Assembly: GCF_947487575.1 (NCBI RefSeq)
Contig: NZ_CANKXG010000001.1
Location: 124,001-188,000 of the forward strand
Source of the DNA: an uncultured Algibacter sp.
Lineage (GTDB): Bacteria > Bacteroidota > Bacteroidia > Flavobacteriales > Flavobacteriaceae
Direction of reading: 5' to 3'
DNA length: 64,000 nt
The notes beneath the pieces are model-generated. The model searched no databases. It was not told the DNA's origin and saw only the letters and a list, made by a program, of their open reading frames with translations. Positions 17,654 through 27,177 of the stretch are shown in pieces (positions within the stretch are counted from its first letter, which is position 1; every line of letters starts with the position of its first letter). A program made the translations under genes and the position numbers.

Positions 17654-20392
17654 TTAATTTCCAAAAACTTGATTAATCACACCACGTTGTCTTCTTTTAT
17701 CTCTAGTACTTGATCCTGGTGCTGGCACAGAACTATATGGACGTGAAGCTACTTCAAGTTTTACTAAATCCATGCGCTGAGCCATATGACTCCAAGCTCC
17801 CATGTTTTTTGGTTCTTCTTGCGCCCAAACATAATTCTCAACATTTTGATATTTATCAATAACATTTTGAATTTTTTCTAAATGAAGCGGGAATAATTGC
17901 TCTATTCTTACTAATGCAACATCATTACGCCCAAGATCTTCTCTTTCAGCTAATAAGTCATAATAAAATTTACCTGTACAGAACACTAACTTTTTAACGT
18001 TTGTAGGCTTTATAGTATCATCAATGATTTCTTCAAATTGACCTGACGCCAATTCTTTTAAACTAGATACTGCTTTAGGATGACGCAATAAACTTTTTGG
18101 AGTAAAAACTATTAAAGGTTTTCTATAATTGCGTTTCATTTGACGACGCAATAAATGAAACATATTTGCAGGTGTTGTACAATCTGCAACAATCATATTA
18201 TCCTCACCACATAATTGCAAATAGCGTTCCATTCTTGCTGATGAATGTTCTGAACCTTGACCTTCATACCCATGAGGCAACAGGACTACAATTCCATTTT
18301 GGGCTTTCCATTTATCTTCGGCAGCCGATAAATATTGGTCGAATATAATTTGAGCACCATTACTAAAATCTCCAAATTGTGCTTCCCAAATAGTTAAGGT
18401 ATTTGGGTTAGCCATAGCATACCCATAATCAAAACCAAGCACACCATATTCTGATAAGAATGAATTATAAATATCCATTTTACCTTTATTTTCTGGATTG
18501 GTATTTAATAAATTAATACGCTCTTCTGAAATTTCATCACGTAAAATAGCATGACGATGACTAAATGTACCGCGCTCTACGTCTTGCCCAGAAATACGCA
18601 CATTAAAACCTTCTTCTAGTAAACTACCATATGCTAAAGTTTCAGCCATTCCCCAATCTAAAGTATCGGTTTCAAAAACCATTTTTTCTCGCCCAGCAAG
18701 AATTCTCACTGCTTTTCGCAAAAACTTTACACCTTCAGGAACTGTTGAAACTATCTTAGAAATACTTTCTAATTTATCTTTAGAATAAGAGGTGTCTTCA
18801 GATTTAAGCATCGAATCTATACCTTGACGTTCAAAATCAGTCCAACGCTCTTGCATAAACTCACGCACTTTAGATGACTTCGCTTTCTTAGATTTTGTGT
18901 ATTCGCTTTCTAACGTGCCTTTAAAATTCGAAATAATTTTATCTACATGCGCTTGGTCAATAGTGTTTTCTGCTATTAGTTTATCGGCATAAATTTTAAA
19001 CGGATTAGGGTGTTTTGCTATTTCTTTATATAATTTAGGTTGCGTAAATCGGGGTTCATCTCCTTCGTTATGACCATATTTTCTATAACCTAATAAATCT
19101 ATATAAACATCTTTTTTATATCTCATTCTATACTCTAATGCCATTTCAACTGCATGAACAACAGCTTCTGCATCATCAGCATTTACGTGTAAAACTGGCG
19201 ACAAAGTAACCTTTGCCACATCGGTACAATATGTACTAGATCTCGCATCTAGATAATTAGTTGTAAAACCTATTTGGTTATTTACAACAATATGCACAGT
19301 ACCTCCTGTTTTGTATCCTGCTAATTGACTCATTTGCGCTACCTCATATGCAATACCTTGACCAGCAATAGCAGCATCGCCATGTACAACGATAGGTAAT
19401 ATTTTAGAATCATCACCTCCATACTCGCTATCAATTTTTGCTCGTGTAATACCTTCTGTAACTGGTGCTACCGTTTCTAAATGTGATGGATTTGGAACCA
19501 AATTCATCTTAATATTTTTTCCGTTTTGGTAAGTTTTATCAAGTGTTAGCCCTAAGTGATATTTAACATCACCATCAATATTTTCATCTTCAAAATCTTT
19601 TCCATCAAATTCGCTAAATAGCTCATTAACAGGTTTTCTAAAGATATTTACCAGTGTACTTAAGCGTCCACGGTGTGCCATTCCTAAAACGCATTCCTTT
19701 ACACCATATTTTTCAACGGCATAAAAAAGCACATTACTAATTGCTGGAATTAAAGATTCTCCTCCTTCTAACGAAAAGCGTTTTTGCCCAACATACTTAG
19801 TTTGCAAAAAGTTTTCAAAAGTAACTGCTTGATTTAATTTTGAAAGAATATATTTTTTAGTATCAGTCGAAAAATTTGGCTGATTATCATTTTTATTTAA
19901 TTGATCTTGCCACCATGCAATTACCTCAGGATTACGCAAATACATGTATTCTATACCAATAGAATTACAATATATGTTTTCTAAATGGTTAATAATTTCA
20001 CGAAGTGTTTTTGCTCCAATACCTAAAATTTCTCCAGCATTAAAAACAGTACCTAAATCGTTTTCATGCAGTCCAAAATTTCCAATTTCTAAATCTGGCG
20101 TATAAGTACGACGGTCGCGAACTGGATTTGTTTTAGTAAACAAATGCCCACGCATTCTATAACCATCAATAAGTTTAACAACTTGAAATTCCTTTTGAAC
20201 ATGTTCAGGTATTTGAGTGGAAACACCTTCTATAATTTCGCCCTCTAAACCGTAATTATCATTACCAAAATCATAGCCTTGAAAAAAGGCTCTCCAACTT
20301 GGTTCGACTGAATCAGGGCTTTGTTGATATTGCTCGTATAAATCAGCGAAATATACTGTATGTGCTGCATTTAAAAATGAAAATTTATCCAT
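17654..20392 (-). CDS. odhA: 2-oxoglutarate dehydrogenase E1
   Basis: Thiamine-diphosphate-dependent decarboxylase of the TCA-cycle complex. The ATG at 20392 is chosen (912 residues, starting MDKFSFLNAAHTVYFADLYEQ) since this begins the conserved E1 N-terminus; the frame extends 14 codons further without support. Visible landmarks are GMAHRGRLSTLVNI, VHGDAAIAGQGIAYEVAQMS, and the C-terminal WAQEEPKNMGAW. It is the first gene of odhA-odhB; the E3 subunit is not in the window. Confidence 0.95.
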   Translation of the reverse strand: MDKFSFLNAAHTVYFADLYEQYQQSPDSVEPSWRAFFQGYDFGNDNYGLEGEIIEGVSTQIPEHVQKEFQVVKLIDGYRMRGHLFTKTNPVRDRRTYTPDLEIGNFGLHENDLGTVFNAGEILGIGAKTLREIINHLENIYCNSIGIEYMYLRNPEVIAWWQDQLNKNDNQPNFSTDTKKYILSKLNQAVTFENFLQTKYVGQKRFSLEGGESLIPAISNVLFYAVEKYGVKECVLGMAHRGRLSTLVNIFRKPVNELFSEFDGKDFEDENIDGDVKYHLGLTLDKTYQNGKNIKMNLVPNPSHLETVAPVTEGITRAKIDSEYGGDDSKILPIVVHGDAAIAGQGIAYEVAQMSQLAGYKTGGTVHIVVNNQIGFTTNYLDARSSTYCTDVAKVTLSPVLHVNADDAEAVVHAVEMALEYRMRYKKDVYIDLLGYRKYGHNEGDEPRFTQPKLYKEIAKHPNPFKIYADKLIAENTIDQAHVDKIISNFKGTLESEYTKSKKAKSSKVREFMQERWTDFERQGIDSMLKSEDTSYSKDKLESISKIVSTVPEGVKFLRKAVRILAGREKMVFETDTLDWGMAETLAYGSLLEEGFNVRISGQDVERGTFSHRHAILRDEISEERINLLNTNPENKGKMDIYNSFLSEYGVLGFDYGYAMANPNTLTIWEAQFGDFSNGAQIIFDQYLSAAEDKWKAQNGIVVLLPHGYEGQGSEHSSARMERYLQLCGEDNMIVADCTTPANMFHLLRRQMKRNYRKPLIVFTPKSLLRHPKAVSSLKELASGQFEEIIDDTIKPTNVKKLVFCTGKFYYDLLAEREDLGRNDVALVRIEQLFPLHLEKIQNVIDKYQNVENYVWAQEEPKNMGAWSHMAQRMDLVKLEVASRPYSSVPAPGSSTRDKRRQRGVINQVFGN

Positions 20393-20548
20393 TACTTTTT
20401 TTATACTATATCGATTTAGTATTTTTTTTGCCAAAAATACAACTTTTACGAAAAATAGATGTTTCTTTAACTATATTTATACCAACGTAATATGCGTTTA
20501 GCGAAAATGCTTAAATTCTTGTTATTTTTTTAACTATTTCTCATTCTC

Positions 20549-21079
20549 ATGAATTTAATTCTTTCTATTATTAAAAAAGTTGCTCTTATTATAATTTTTA
20601 TCACTTTTTGCTGCCAAAACAGCAACGCACAAGAGGTTAAAAATGATTTTTGGAATCATGTTCGCTTTGGCGGAGGGTTAGGTTTAAACTTTGGCGACGG
20701 TTTTTTTAGTGCAACTATGGCACCAAGTGGTATATATGAATTTGATAAAAATTTCTCACTTGGAATAGGTGCAAATTTTACTTTTAATAGTCTTAAAAAC
20801 ACCTATAAATCCACAATTTTAGGTGGAAGTATAATTGGACTTTTTGACCCCATTCAAGACATCCAAATTTCAGCAGAATTTGAACAACTTAATGTTAATA
20901 GACGCTACAATGTTAATTTAAATACTATAGATGAAAACTATTGGGTTCCTGCCTTATACCTTGGTGCAGGATACAGAAATGGAAACGTTACTTTTGGAGT
21001 TAGATATGATGTTTTATATGATACTAAAAAAAGCATTTATGCCGAGCCTTGGGCGCCTTTTGTTAGGTTCTATTTCTAG
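20549..21079 (+). CDS. Small outer-membrane-type protein next to odhA
   Basis: A 176-residue protein with a signal peptide (cleavage near SNAQ) and alternating strands rich in Gly and aromatics, ending in FVRFYF with a terminal Phe, which fits a small outer-membrane barrel. Homologues beside odhA are often labelled alpha-ketoglutarate decarboxylase in databases (recalled, not checked). Nothing in the sequence supports an enzyme, and that label probably comes from the neighbour. It is convergent with the Rrf2 gene, 1 nt apart. Confidence 0.65.
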   Translation: MNLILSIIKKVALIIIFITFCCQNSNAQEVKNDFWNHVRFGGGLGLNFGDGFFSATMAPSGIYEFDKNFSLGIGANFTFNSLKNTYKSTILGGSIIGLFDPIQDIQISAEFEQLNVNRRYNVNLNTIDENYWVPALYLGAGYRNGNVTFGVRYDVLYDTKKSIYAEPWAPFVRFYF

Positions 21080-21080
21080 T

Positions 21081-21512
21081 TTATAAAGGCAAATAAGAAT
21101 ACCCCTGTTTAACATCTAATGCTAACTCCTCTAATGTTTTATCTTTTAAATTTTCTATTATTTTATTTCTTGAAGGGCTTAAAATAGCATGTAACGGGCA
21201 AGGCTTATCTTCATCACACTTTTCTAAACTTAACATACAACTAGTAAGTCTCTTTTCTCCATCAATAATGTTTAAAATTTTTATAACAGATTGATTTTTA
21301 TTTTCTGTAGTTAAATAAAACCCTCCTTTAGGTCCTCGGGTTGATGAAATTATACTTTCCTTAACCAATTGCTGAAATAGTTTTGCAATGTATGCTTGAG
21401 GAACGTTTATAGGTTTTGCAATATCCTTAACCATAATTTTATGGTCTTCATTGGAGTGTAAAGCCAAATATAAGACTGCTTTAACCGCATATTTTGATGA
21501 ATTTGAAAGCAT
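21081..21512 (-). CDS. Rrf2-family regulator, NsrR/IscR-like
   Basis: A 143-residue winged-helix repressor with an N-terminal HTH (SSKYAVKAVLYLAL...NVPQAYIAKLFQQL) and three cysteines, C92-x6-C99-x5-C105, which match the Fe-S ligand spacing of NsrR and IscR. It is divergent from the nos genes, so a role in sensing NO or iron-sulfur status there is likely (inference). The start is uncertain by a few codons (TTG 21518, ATG 21515 or ATG 21512). The -7 box TAAATTTG (minus strand, 21523-21516) overlaps them, so the message is probably leaderless, and ATG 21512 is used. Confidence 0.85.
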   Translation of the reverse strand: MLSNSSKYAVKAVLYLALHSNEDHKIMVKDIAKPINVPQAYIAKLFQQLVKESIISSTRGPKGGFYLTTENKNQSVIKILNIIDGEKRLTSCMLSLEKCDEDKPCPLHAILSPSRNKIIENLKDKTLEELALDVKQGYSYLPL

Positions 21513-21564
21513 CATCAAATTTACACATTTTCAACAAAAATAAAAAAGATAATTTCGTCTTAAA

Positions 21565-21580
21565 TATGATTTTTATCATA
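21565..21580. promoter_or_regulatory. Crp/Fnr-type operator before the nos genes
   Basis: A perfect palindrome TATGAT-TTTT-ATCATA with the TGA-N6-TCA core of Crp/Fnr sites (Fnr consensus TTGAT-N4-ATCAA). Its centre is about 42 nt upstream of the start expected from the -7 box TAGCTTTG (21602-21609), the class II activator position. It also lies between the divergent Rrf2 gene and the nos operon. Confidence 0.65.
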
Positions 21581-21601
21581 AAATATTGTCTATTAACACA
21601 A

Positions 21602-21609
21602 TAGCTTTG
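21602..21609 (+). promoter_or_regulatory. nos operon promoter -7 box
   Basis: TAGCTTTG fits TAnnTTTG, 21 nt before the cytochrome c start codon. No TTTG is present at -33, which agrees with dependence on an activator bound at the palindrome upstream. Confidence 0.65.
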
Positions 21610-21630
21610 TTTTCTTAAAAACCATTTATA

Positions 21631-22134
21631 ATGAAAACAACACTAAAACTATCAACTATTCTATTTGCCATTATACTTATGAGCTGTGGCGGGAAAGCAG
21701 AAAATAAAAAAGAAGGATTCTCTTACGATAAAAAAACACCAACAGAAACCCAAGTAAGTAATGCTGCTGAAAAAATTCCAGCCTCAAAAAAAGTAGATTT
21801 AAACAACAAGGGCATCGGTCCTATTACTAGTTTAGAATTGCCTTCTGAAATTAACCAAGCTATGGTAACTCATGGTGCAGACGTTTATAAAAAAATGTGT
21901 ACAGCGTGCCATAGAACAGATAAAAAATTCATTGGACCAGCACCAGCAAACATATTAAAGCGAAGAACACCAGAATGGGTAATGAACATGATTCTAAACC
22001 CAGAACAAATGACAAAAGAGGACCCATTAGCTAAAGAATTATTGATGGAATTCAATGGAGCTCCTATGGCAAACCAGGGACTTTCAGAAGAGGATGCTAG
22101 AGCAGTATTAGAATATTTTAGAACCTTAAAATAA
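21631..22134 (+). CDS. Cytochrome c lipoprotein of the nos operon
   Basis: A monohaem cytochrome c, likely the electron donor to NosZ. The lipobox Cys is C19 (LMSCGG), so it is membrane-anchored. The haem site C90-T-A-C93-H94 is clear, and Met127 or Met147 could be the sixth ligand. It is 167 residues and the first gene of the nos operon, 7 nt before the fasciclin gene. Confidence 0.88.
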   Translation: MKTTLKLSTILFAIILMSCGGKAENKKEGFSYDKKTPTETQVSNAAEKIPASKKVDLNNKGIGPITSLELPSEINQAMVTHGADVYKKMCTACHRTDKKFIGPAPANILKRRTPEWVMNMILNPEQMTKEDPLAKELLMEFNGAPMANQGLSEEDARAVLEYFRTLK

Positions 22135-22140
22135 TAAATC

Positions 22141-22713
22141 ATGAAACTAATCAAAAACCTATTTCTTGTTTTTGCAATTGCAGTTTTTTTCTGCTCATGT
22201 AAAGATGCAAACAAAGACGTTACAACCACAAGTTCAGAAGTAAATACTGAAGCACTTTCTAAAGAGTCTGGTCAAGCTTTTATTAAAGATGATCTTGGCA
22301 AACCCACTGTTTTAAGTATTGCCATAGGCTCTAAAGATCACACTACACTAGTAGCCGCTGTTCAAGCAGCATCTTTAGAAAATGCCTTAGTAAATGCTGG
22401 ACCATTAATGGTTTTCGCACCAACAAACGAAGCCTTTGTAGCATTGCCTGAAGGTACCGTTGAAAATTTATTGAAACCAGAAAACAAAAATGCTTTAGCA
22501 AATATTTTAAAATACCACGTTACTCCTGGAAACTATTCTAAAGATTTTTTAAAGAAGTTTAAAAAATTAGGGCAAGCTAACAATGACTATGTAAAAATAG
22601 AAGTTGTGGATGGCGAACCTATAATTGGTGGCGCAAAAATACTAGCAAGTATTAAAGCAGGAAATGGAATAGTTCATGTCATAGACAAAGTTCTATTACC
22701 ACCTTCAGAATAA
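22141..22713 (+). CDS. Fasciclin-domain lipoprotein
   Basis: A 190-residue lipoprotein (C18 or C20 as lipid anchor) with one FAS1 domain, shown by LVNAGPLMVFAPTNEAFVALPEGTV, ILKYHV and the final NGIVHVIDKVLLPP. FAS1 domains mediate adhesion or protein contacts. Its place between the cytochrome and nosZ is recalled as recurrent in Bacteroidetes nos clusters, and the function there is unknown. Confidence 0.85.
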   Translation: MKLIKNLFLVFAIAVFFCSCKDANKDVTTTSSEVNTEALSKESGQAFIKDDLGKPTVLSIAIGSKDHTTLVAAVQAASLENALVNAGPLMVFAPTNEAFVALPEGTVENLLKPENKNALANILKYHVTPGNYSKDFLKKFKKLGQANNDYVKIEVVDGEPIIGGAKILASIKAGNGIVHVIDKVLLPPSE

Positions 22714-22741
22714 TATATACATTAACTAAAACTATACAACA

Positions 22742-24712
22742 ATGAAAAAAATACTAACATCAATTATTGCCATTGTAACGGTTCTTACAGCATTTACAAG
22801 TTGTACTAACTCAGGTAAGACTAACGGTAAATCTGGAGCCTTATCTAGCAATGTGGCAGAAAAAGTATATGTTGCACCAGGCGAACACGATGAATTCTAC
22901 GCCTTTATCTCTGGTGGTTATAGTGGCAACTTAACGGTTTATGGTTTACCATCTGGAAGAATGTTTAAAGAAATTCCTGTATTTTCACAATTCCCAACCT
23001 CTGGATATGGCTATTCAGAAGAAACAAAACCAATGCTTAACACATCTCATGGTTTTATTCCTTGGGGAGATTCTCACCATCCAGACATTTCACAAACTGC
23101 GGGAGAAATTGATGGCCGTTTCATCTTCATCAATGAAAACAACACACCTAGAATTGCGAAAATTGATTTAAAAACATTTGAAACTACTGAAATTATCGAA
23201 GTACCAAACAGTGCAGGTAACCACAGTTCTTCATTTGTAACTGAAAATACAGAGTATGTTGTTGCAGGTACGCGTTTTTCTGTACCAATTCCACAACGTG
23301 ATATGCCAATAAAAGAATACAAAGGAAACTTTCAAGGCGCACTATCATTTATTAGTGTAGCACCAGAAACGGGTAATATGGATATAAAATTCCAAGTTCT
23401 AATGCCTGGTTTCAACTACGATTTATCACATCCTGGACGTGGAAAATCTCATGGATGGTTTTTCTTTACCACTTATAATACAGAGGAAGCAAGCACTTTA
23501 TTAGAGGTTAATGCATCTCAAAACGATAAAGATTTTATTGCTGCGGTAAACTGGAAAAAAATTGAAGAATACGTAAATAATGGTGGTGGAACTATGATGC
23601 CAGCTGATTATGCACATAACGTATATGATGAGCACACACACACAGCAACATCTACTATGAAAAAAGAAGTACGTGTTGTTAATCCAGCAGAAGTTCCTGG
23701 AGCTGTATTTTTCTTACCAACACCAAAATCGCCTCATGGCTGTGATGTTGATCCTTCTGGAGAATACATTGTTGGTAATGGTAAACTTTCAGCAAATTTA
23801 ACGGTGCATTCATTTACAAAAATGTTAGCTGCAATTGAAGGCGAAAAGTTTGATGGTGAAGCGTATGGTATTCCTATTTTAAAATTTGAAGATGTTTTAG
23901 CTGGTTCAGTAGAGCAACCAGGTTTAGGACCTTTACATACAGAATTTGATGGTCAAGGAAATGCATATACAACCTTCTTTATTTCTTCGGAAGTCGTAAA
24001 ATGGAAATTAGGCACTTGGGAAGTTATTGACAGAAAACCTACTTATTATTCTGTTGGTCACTTAACAATCCCTGGAGGAAACTCTAGAAAACCACAAGGT
24101 AAATATATGTTTGCAATGAATAAAATCACTAAAGATAGATACTTACCAACTGGCCCAGAAATGGAACACTCTGCACAATTATATGATATTTCGGGAGAGA
24201 AAATGGAATTACTATTAGATTTCCCAACACACGGAGAGCCTCATTATGCAGCCGCTATGCGAGCAGATCTAATTAAAAAACGTTCTCAGAAAATCTATAA
24301 TTTAGAAGATAATAAGCACCCTTATGCTGCTAAATCTGATTCTGAAACTAAAGTAGTGAGAAAGGGTAATGAAGTTCATATTTATATGACAACCATTAGA
24401 AGTCACTTCTCACCAGATAATATTGAAGGTATTAAGTTAGGAGACAAAGTTTATTTCCACGTTACTAATTTAGAACAAGATTTTGATGTACCACATGGAT
24501 TTGCTGTACTTGGACAAAACACATCTGAATTATTAATTATGCCAGGACAAACCAAAACATCAGTTTGGGAACCTACAAAAGTTGGTGTCTGGCCATTTTA
24601 TTGTACAGATTTCTGTTCTGCATTACACCAAGAAATGCAAGGTTATATAAGAGTATCTCCTGCAAATGCAGCCACACCATTAAAATGGTCAATGGGAGAA
24701 GATATAGAATGA
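22742..24712 (+). CDS. nosZ: Nitrous oxide reductase, clade II type
   Basis: Reduces N2O to N2 in the periplasm. Of 656 residues, the CuZ histidine motif D110-S-H-H113 sits in an N-terminal beta-propeller, and the CuA domain at the end has C621-x3-C625-x3-H629-x2-M632. The N-terminus is a Sec signal with a lipobox Cys (C21, AFTSC), not a twin-arginine signal, which marks clade II NosZ and implies membrane anchoring. A strong terminator follows, so the accessory genes downstream depend on read-through or their own promoter. Confidence 0.97.
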   Translation: MKKILTSIIAIVTVLTAFTSCTNSGKTNGKSGALSSNVAEKVYVAPGEHDEFYAFISGGYSGNLTVYGLPSGRMFKEIPVFSQFPTSGYGYSEETKPMLNTSHGFIPWGDSHHPDISQTAGEIDGRFIFINENNTPRIAKIDLKTFETTEIIEVPNSAGNHSSSFVTENTEYVVAGTRFSVPIPQRDMPIKEYKGNFQGALSFISVAPETGNMDIKFQVLMPGFNYDLSHPGRGKSHGWFFFTTYNTEEASTLLEVNASQNDKDFIAAVNWKKIEEYVNNGGGTMMPADYAHNVYDEHTHTATSTMKKEVRVVNPAEVPGAVFFLPTPKSPHGCDVDPSGEYIVGNGKLSANLTVHSFTKMLAAIEGEKFDGEAYGIPILKFEDVLAGSVEQPGLGPLHTEFDGQGNAYTTFFISSEVVKWKLGTWEVIDRKPTYYSVGHLTIPGGNSRKPQGKYMFAMNKITKDRYLPTGPEMEHSAQLYDISGEKMELLLDFPTHGEPHYAAAMRADLIKKRSQKIYNLEDNKHPYAAKSDSETKVVRKGNEVHIYMTTIRSHFSPDNIEGIKLGDKVYFHVTNLEQDFDVPHGFAVLGQNTSELLIMPGQTKTSVWEPTKVGVWPFYCTDFCSALHQEMQGYIRVSPANAATPLKWSMGEDIE

Positions 24713-24763
24713 AAAATCTATAAAACTTAGAGAGATGTTGTTTTAGTGTTTATTTCTCTAACT

Positions 24764-24801
24764 AAGGCGAGAGTTGATTTTTCGCTCTCGCCTTTATTTT
24801 T
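24764..24801 (+). terminator. Intrinsic terminator after nosZ
   Basis: A 10-bp stem AAGGCGAGAG/CTCTCGCCTT (24764-24794) followed by a T-rich tract. Its high GC stands out in AT-rich DNA. It splits the nos cluster into structural and accessory parts. Confidence 0.85.
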
Positions 24802-24838
24802 TTAAACACTAAACTTACAAAGATTCAAACTTAATATT

Positions 24839-25435
24839 ATGAAAAAGCAAAATATCATTATGATTGTAGCGGCATTGCTACCTTTAGGATTATTTCTTTT
24901 TCCGCTTTGGAGAATTACTCTAGAAGCCCCTCAATACCCAACACCATTAGCAATGAATATTCATATAAATGATTTTTCTGACGTGCATCCACACGACATT
25001 AAAAACATTAACTTAATGAATCATTATGTGGGTATGCAATATATACCAGATGCTATACCTGAGTTTAAAGTTTTTCCAGTAGCAATAATTATAACAACCG
25101 TATTAGGCTTACTAATTGCATGGAAAGGCAACTATAAATGGTTTTTAGGGTGGTTTATACTTATGTTAGTTTTGAGTACCGCTGGAATGTACGATTTCTA
25201 TTTATGGGAACATGACTACGGACATAATTTAGACCCGAAAGCCATTATGAAATTCACAAACAAAGATGGTACTGTTATGGGTTTTCAGCCTCCTCTTTTT
25301 GGATCTAAAGATATTTTAAACTTTAAGGCACATTCATATCCGCAATTTGGTGCGCTATTTTTAGCATTAGGAATTGCTGCCGGATTTTTAGCCTATATTG
25401 TAGGTAAGAAAAAGAAAAAAATATTTTCCCCATAA
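24839..25435 (+). CDS. Membrane protein of the nos cluster
   Basis: A 198-residue protein with about four membrane helices (about 7-26, 80-97, 101-119, 166-188), a His/Asp/Met-rich periplasmic stretch near 46-60 (DVHPHDIKNINLMNHYVGM) and a Lys-rich end. It is not a recognised Nos protein by sequence. Its place between nosZ and nosL suggests a role in copper or electron supply, comparable to the unassigned NosB-type membrane protein of other clade II clusters (inference only). Confidence 0.7.
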   Translation: MKKQNIIMIVAALLPLGLFLFPLWRITLEAPQYPTPLAMNIHINDFSDVHPHDIKNINLMNHYVGMQYIPDAIPEFKVFPVAIIITTVLGLLIAWKGNYKWFLGWFILMLVLSTAGMYDFYLWEHDYGHNLDPKAIMKFTNKDGTVMGFQPPLFGSKDILNFKAHSYPQFGALFLALGIAAGFLAYIVGKKKKKIFSP

Positions 25436-25493
25436 TAAAATCCTTTCTCAGGGAAGGATTTAGAAATCGAAAAAATACTAAAACACTAAAAAA

Positions 25494-25934
25494 ATGCAAA
25501 CACTAAAACACTATTTAACGCTTGCACTACTCTTGTTATTTTTCAACTGTAATGTATCTCCAAAACCTATAGATTATAGAAATGATGGTTGTTATTTTTG
25601 TAGCATGACAATTGTTGATAAAGTTCATGCCGCAGAAATTGTAACCAAAAAAGGAAAAGTTTATAAATTTGATGCTACTGAATGTATGATAAACTTCATG
25701 AAGGAGTTTGTTGATACTTCAGAAATAGAACTTTATTTATCAAATAACTATACAGAACCTGAAGTACTTATTGATGCCACAAAAGCAACATTTTTAATTA
25801 GTAAAAATATCCCTAGCCCAATGGGAGCTTTCCTTTCTGCTTTCAAAAATAAAACAGATGCTGAACAGTTTCAAACTGAAAAAGGAGGTGATTTGTACAC
25901 TTGGAAAACCTTACTAGTAAAATTTAAAGACTAG
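25494..25934 (+). CDS. nosL: NosL copper lipoprotein
   Basis: Copper chaperone for NosZ maturation, anchored in the membrane. The lipobox Cys is C19 (FFNC). The Cu(I) motif C33-x2-C36-x-M38 (GCYFCSMTI) is present as in NosL, followed by VTKKGKVYKFDATECMINF. The length is 146 residues. It is 8 nt before nosD. Confidence 0.92.
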   Translation: MQTLKHYLTLALLLLFFNCNVSPKPIDYRNDGCYFCSMTIVDKVHAAEIVTKKGKVYKFDATECMINFMKEFVDTSEIELYLSNNYTEPEVLIDATKATFLISKNIPSPMGAFLSAFKNKTDAEQFQTEKGGDLYTWKTLLVKFKD

Positions 25935-25941
25935 TAATCAT

Positions 25942-27177
25942 ATGAAACATCTATTCAGTTTTATAGCTGCCATTTTAATGGCTAGCTCAACTATTGCCCA
26001 AACTATAGAAGTTTGCAAAAGCTGCCCTATTTCATCTTTAAAAGATGCAATAACACAAGCTAAAGATTTTGATACTATTATAGTAAAAAAAGGCACTTAC
26101 AAAGAGTATAATATTATTATAAACAAACCTTTAACCATTATTGGTAAAAAGTATCCAGTAATTGATGGAGAACTAAAAGGCGAAATCATCACAATAATAT
26201 CAGACAATGTTACGGTTGATGGTTTATTCATCATTAATGTTGGCACAAGTTATACAGAAGATTACGCAGCTATTAGAGTTCAAAAAAGCAAAAATTTCTT
26301 CATTCAGAATTTAGTTTTAGAAAAATTATTTTTCGGAATTTATATAGAAAAATCAAGAGACGGAAAAGTATTTCACAATAAAATTATTGGTGATGCTGTG
26401 GAAGAATATAATTCAGGCAATGGTATACAATTGTGGTACAGTAAAAATATACAAATAGAACATAATTTTGTTCAGCACGTTCGCGATGGTATTTATTTAG
26501 AATTTTCTGACGATTGTCTAATTAAAAACAACGTAAGTACACTAAATGTGCGTTACGGATTGCATTTTATGTTCTCTAATGATGACACTTACCAAAACAA
26601 CACATTTGAAAATAATGGTGCTGGTGTTGCTGTTATGTTCTCAAAACGAATTAAGATGTATCAAAATCTTTTTAAAGAAAATTGGGGAACAGCATCTTAT
26701 GGCATGCTTCTAAAAGAAATAAATGATGCTGAAATTATAGGCAATATTTTTGAAGACAATACCATTGGTATAAACATAGAAGGCTCTAACCGTATTAATT
26801 ACAAACACAATACATTTACAAATAATGGTTGGGCAATTAAAGTAAAAGGTGCATGCTACACTAATAAATTTATTGAAAACAACTTCTTGTACAACTCTTT
26901 TGATATTGCTTACAATAGTAATGTAAACGACAATGAATTTAATAAAAACTACTGGAGTAATTATACCGGTTACGACCTCGACAAAAATGGCATTGGGGAT
27001 GTACCCTACAGACCTGTAAAACTGTTTTCATACATCGTAAATCGCACACCAGAAACCATCATATTATTGCGTAGTATGTTTATAGATATTATTGATTTTT
27101 CTGAGAAAGTATCTCCTGTGTTTACACCCGATGATTTATTAGACAACAACCCACAAATAAAAAAACTAACATGGTAA
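25942..27177 (+). CDS. nosD: NosD periplasmic copper-maturation protein
   Basis: A right-handed beta-helix protein of 411 residues with a signal peptide (cleavage near IAQ) and many parallel-beta-helix repeats carrying N-x-F/I-x-x-N patterns (CASH domain). NosD works with NosF and NosY to deliver sulfur or copper components for the CuZ centre. The C-terminal NYWSNYTGYDLDKNGIGDVPY motif is typical. It overlaps nosF by 7 nt. Confidence 0.94.
   Translation: MKHLFSFIAAILMASSTIAQTIEVCKSCPISSLKDAITQAKDFDTIIVKKGTYKEYNIIINKPLTIIGKKYPVIDGELKGEIITIISDNVTVDGLFIINVGTSYTEDYAAIRVQKSKNFFIQNLVLEKLFFGIYIEKSRDGKVFHNKIIGDAVEEYNSGNGIQLWYSKNIQIEHNFVQHVRDGIYLEFSDDCLIKNNVSTLNVRYGLHFMFSNDDTYQNNTFENNGAGVAVMFSKRIKMYQNLFKENWGTASYGMLLKEINDAEIIGNIFEDNTIGINIEGSNRINYKHNTFTNNGWAIKVKGACYTNKFIENNFLYNSFDIAYNSNVNDNEFNKNYWSNYTGYDLDKNGIGDVPYRPVKLFSYIVNRTPETIILLRSMFIDIIDFSEKVSPVFTPDDLLDNNPQIKKLTW

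Noticed and set aside
20549-21079. Alpha-ketoglutarate decarboxylase name for the gene beside odhA
   Set aside because: The 176-residue signal-peptide protein has barrel-like strands and no thiamine or catalytic motif; the name would come only from the neighbour.
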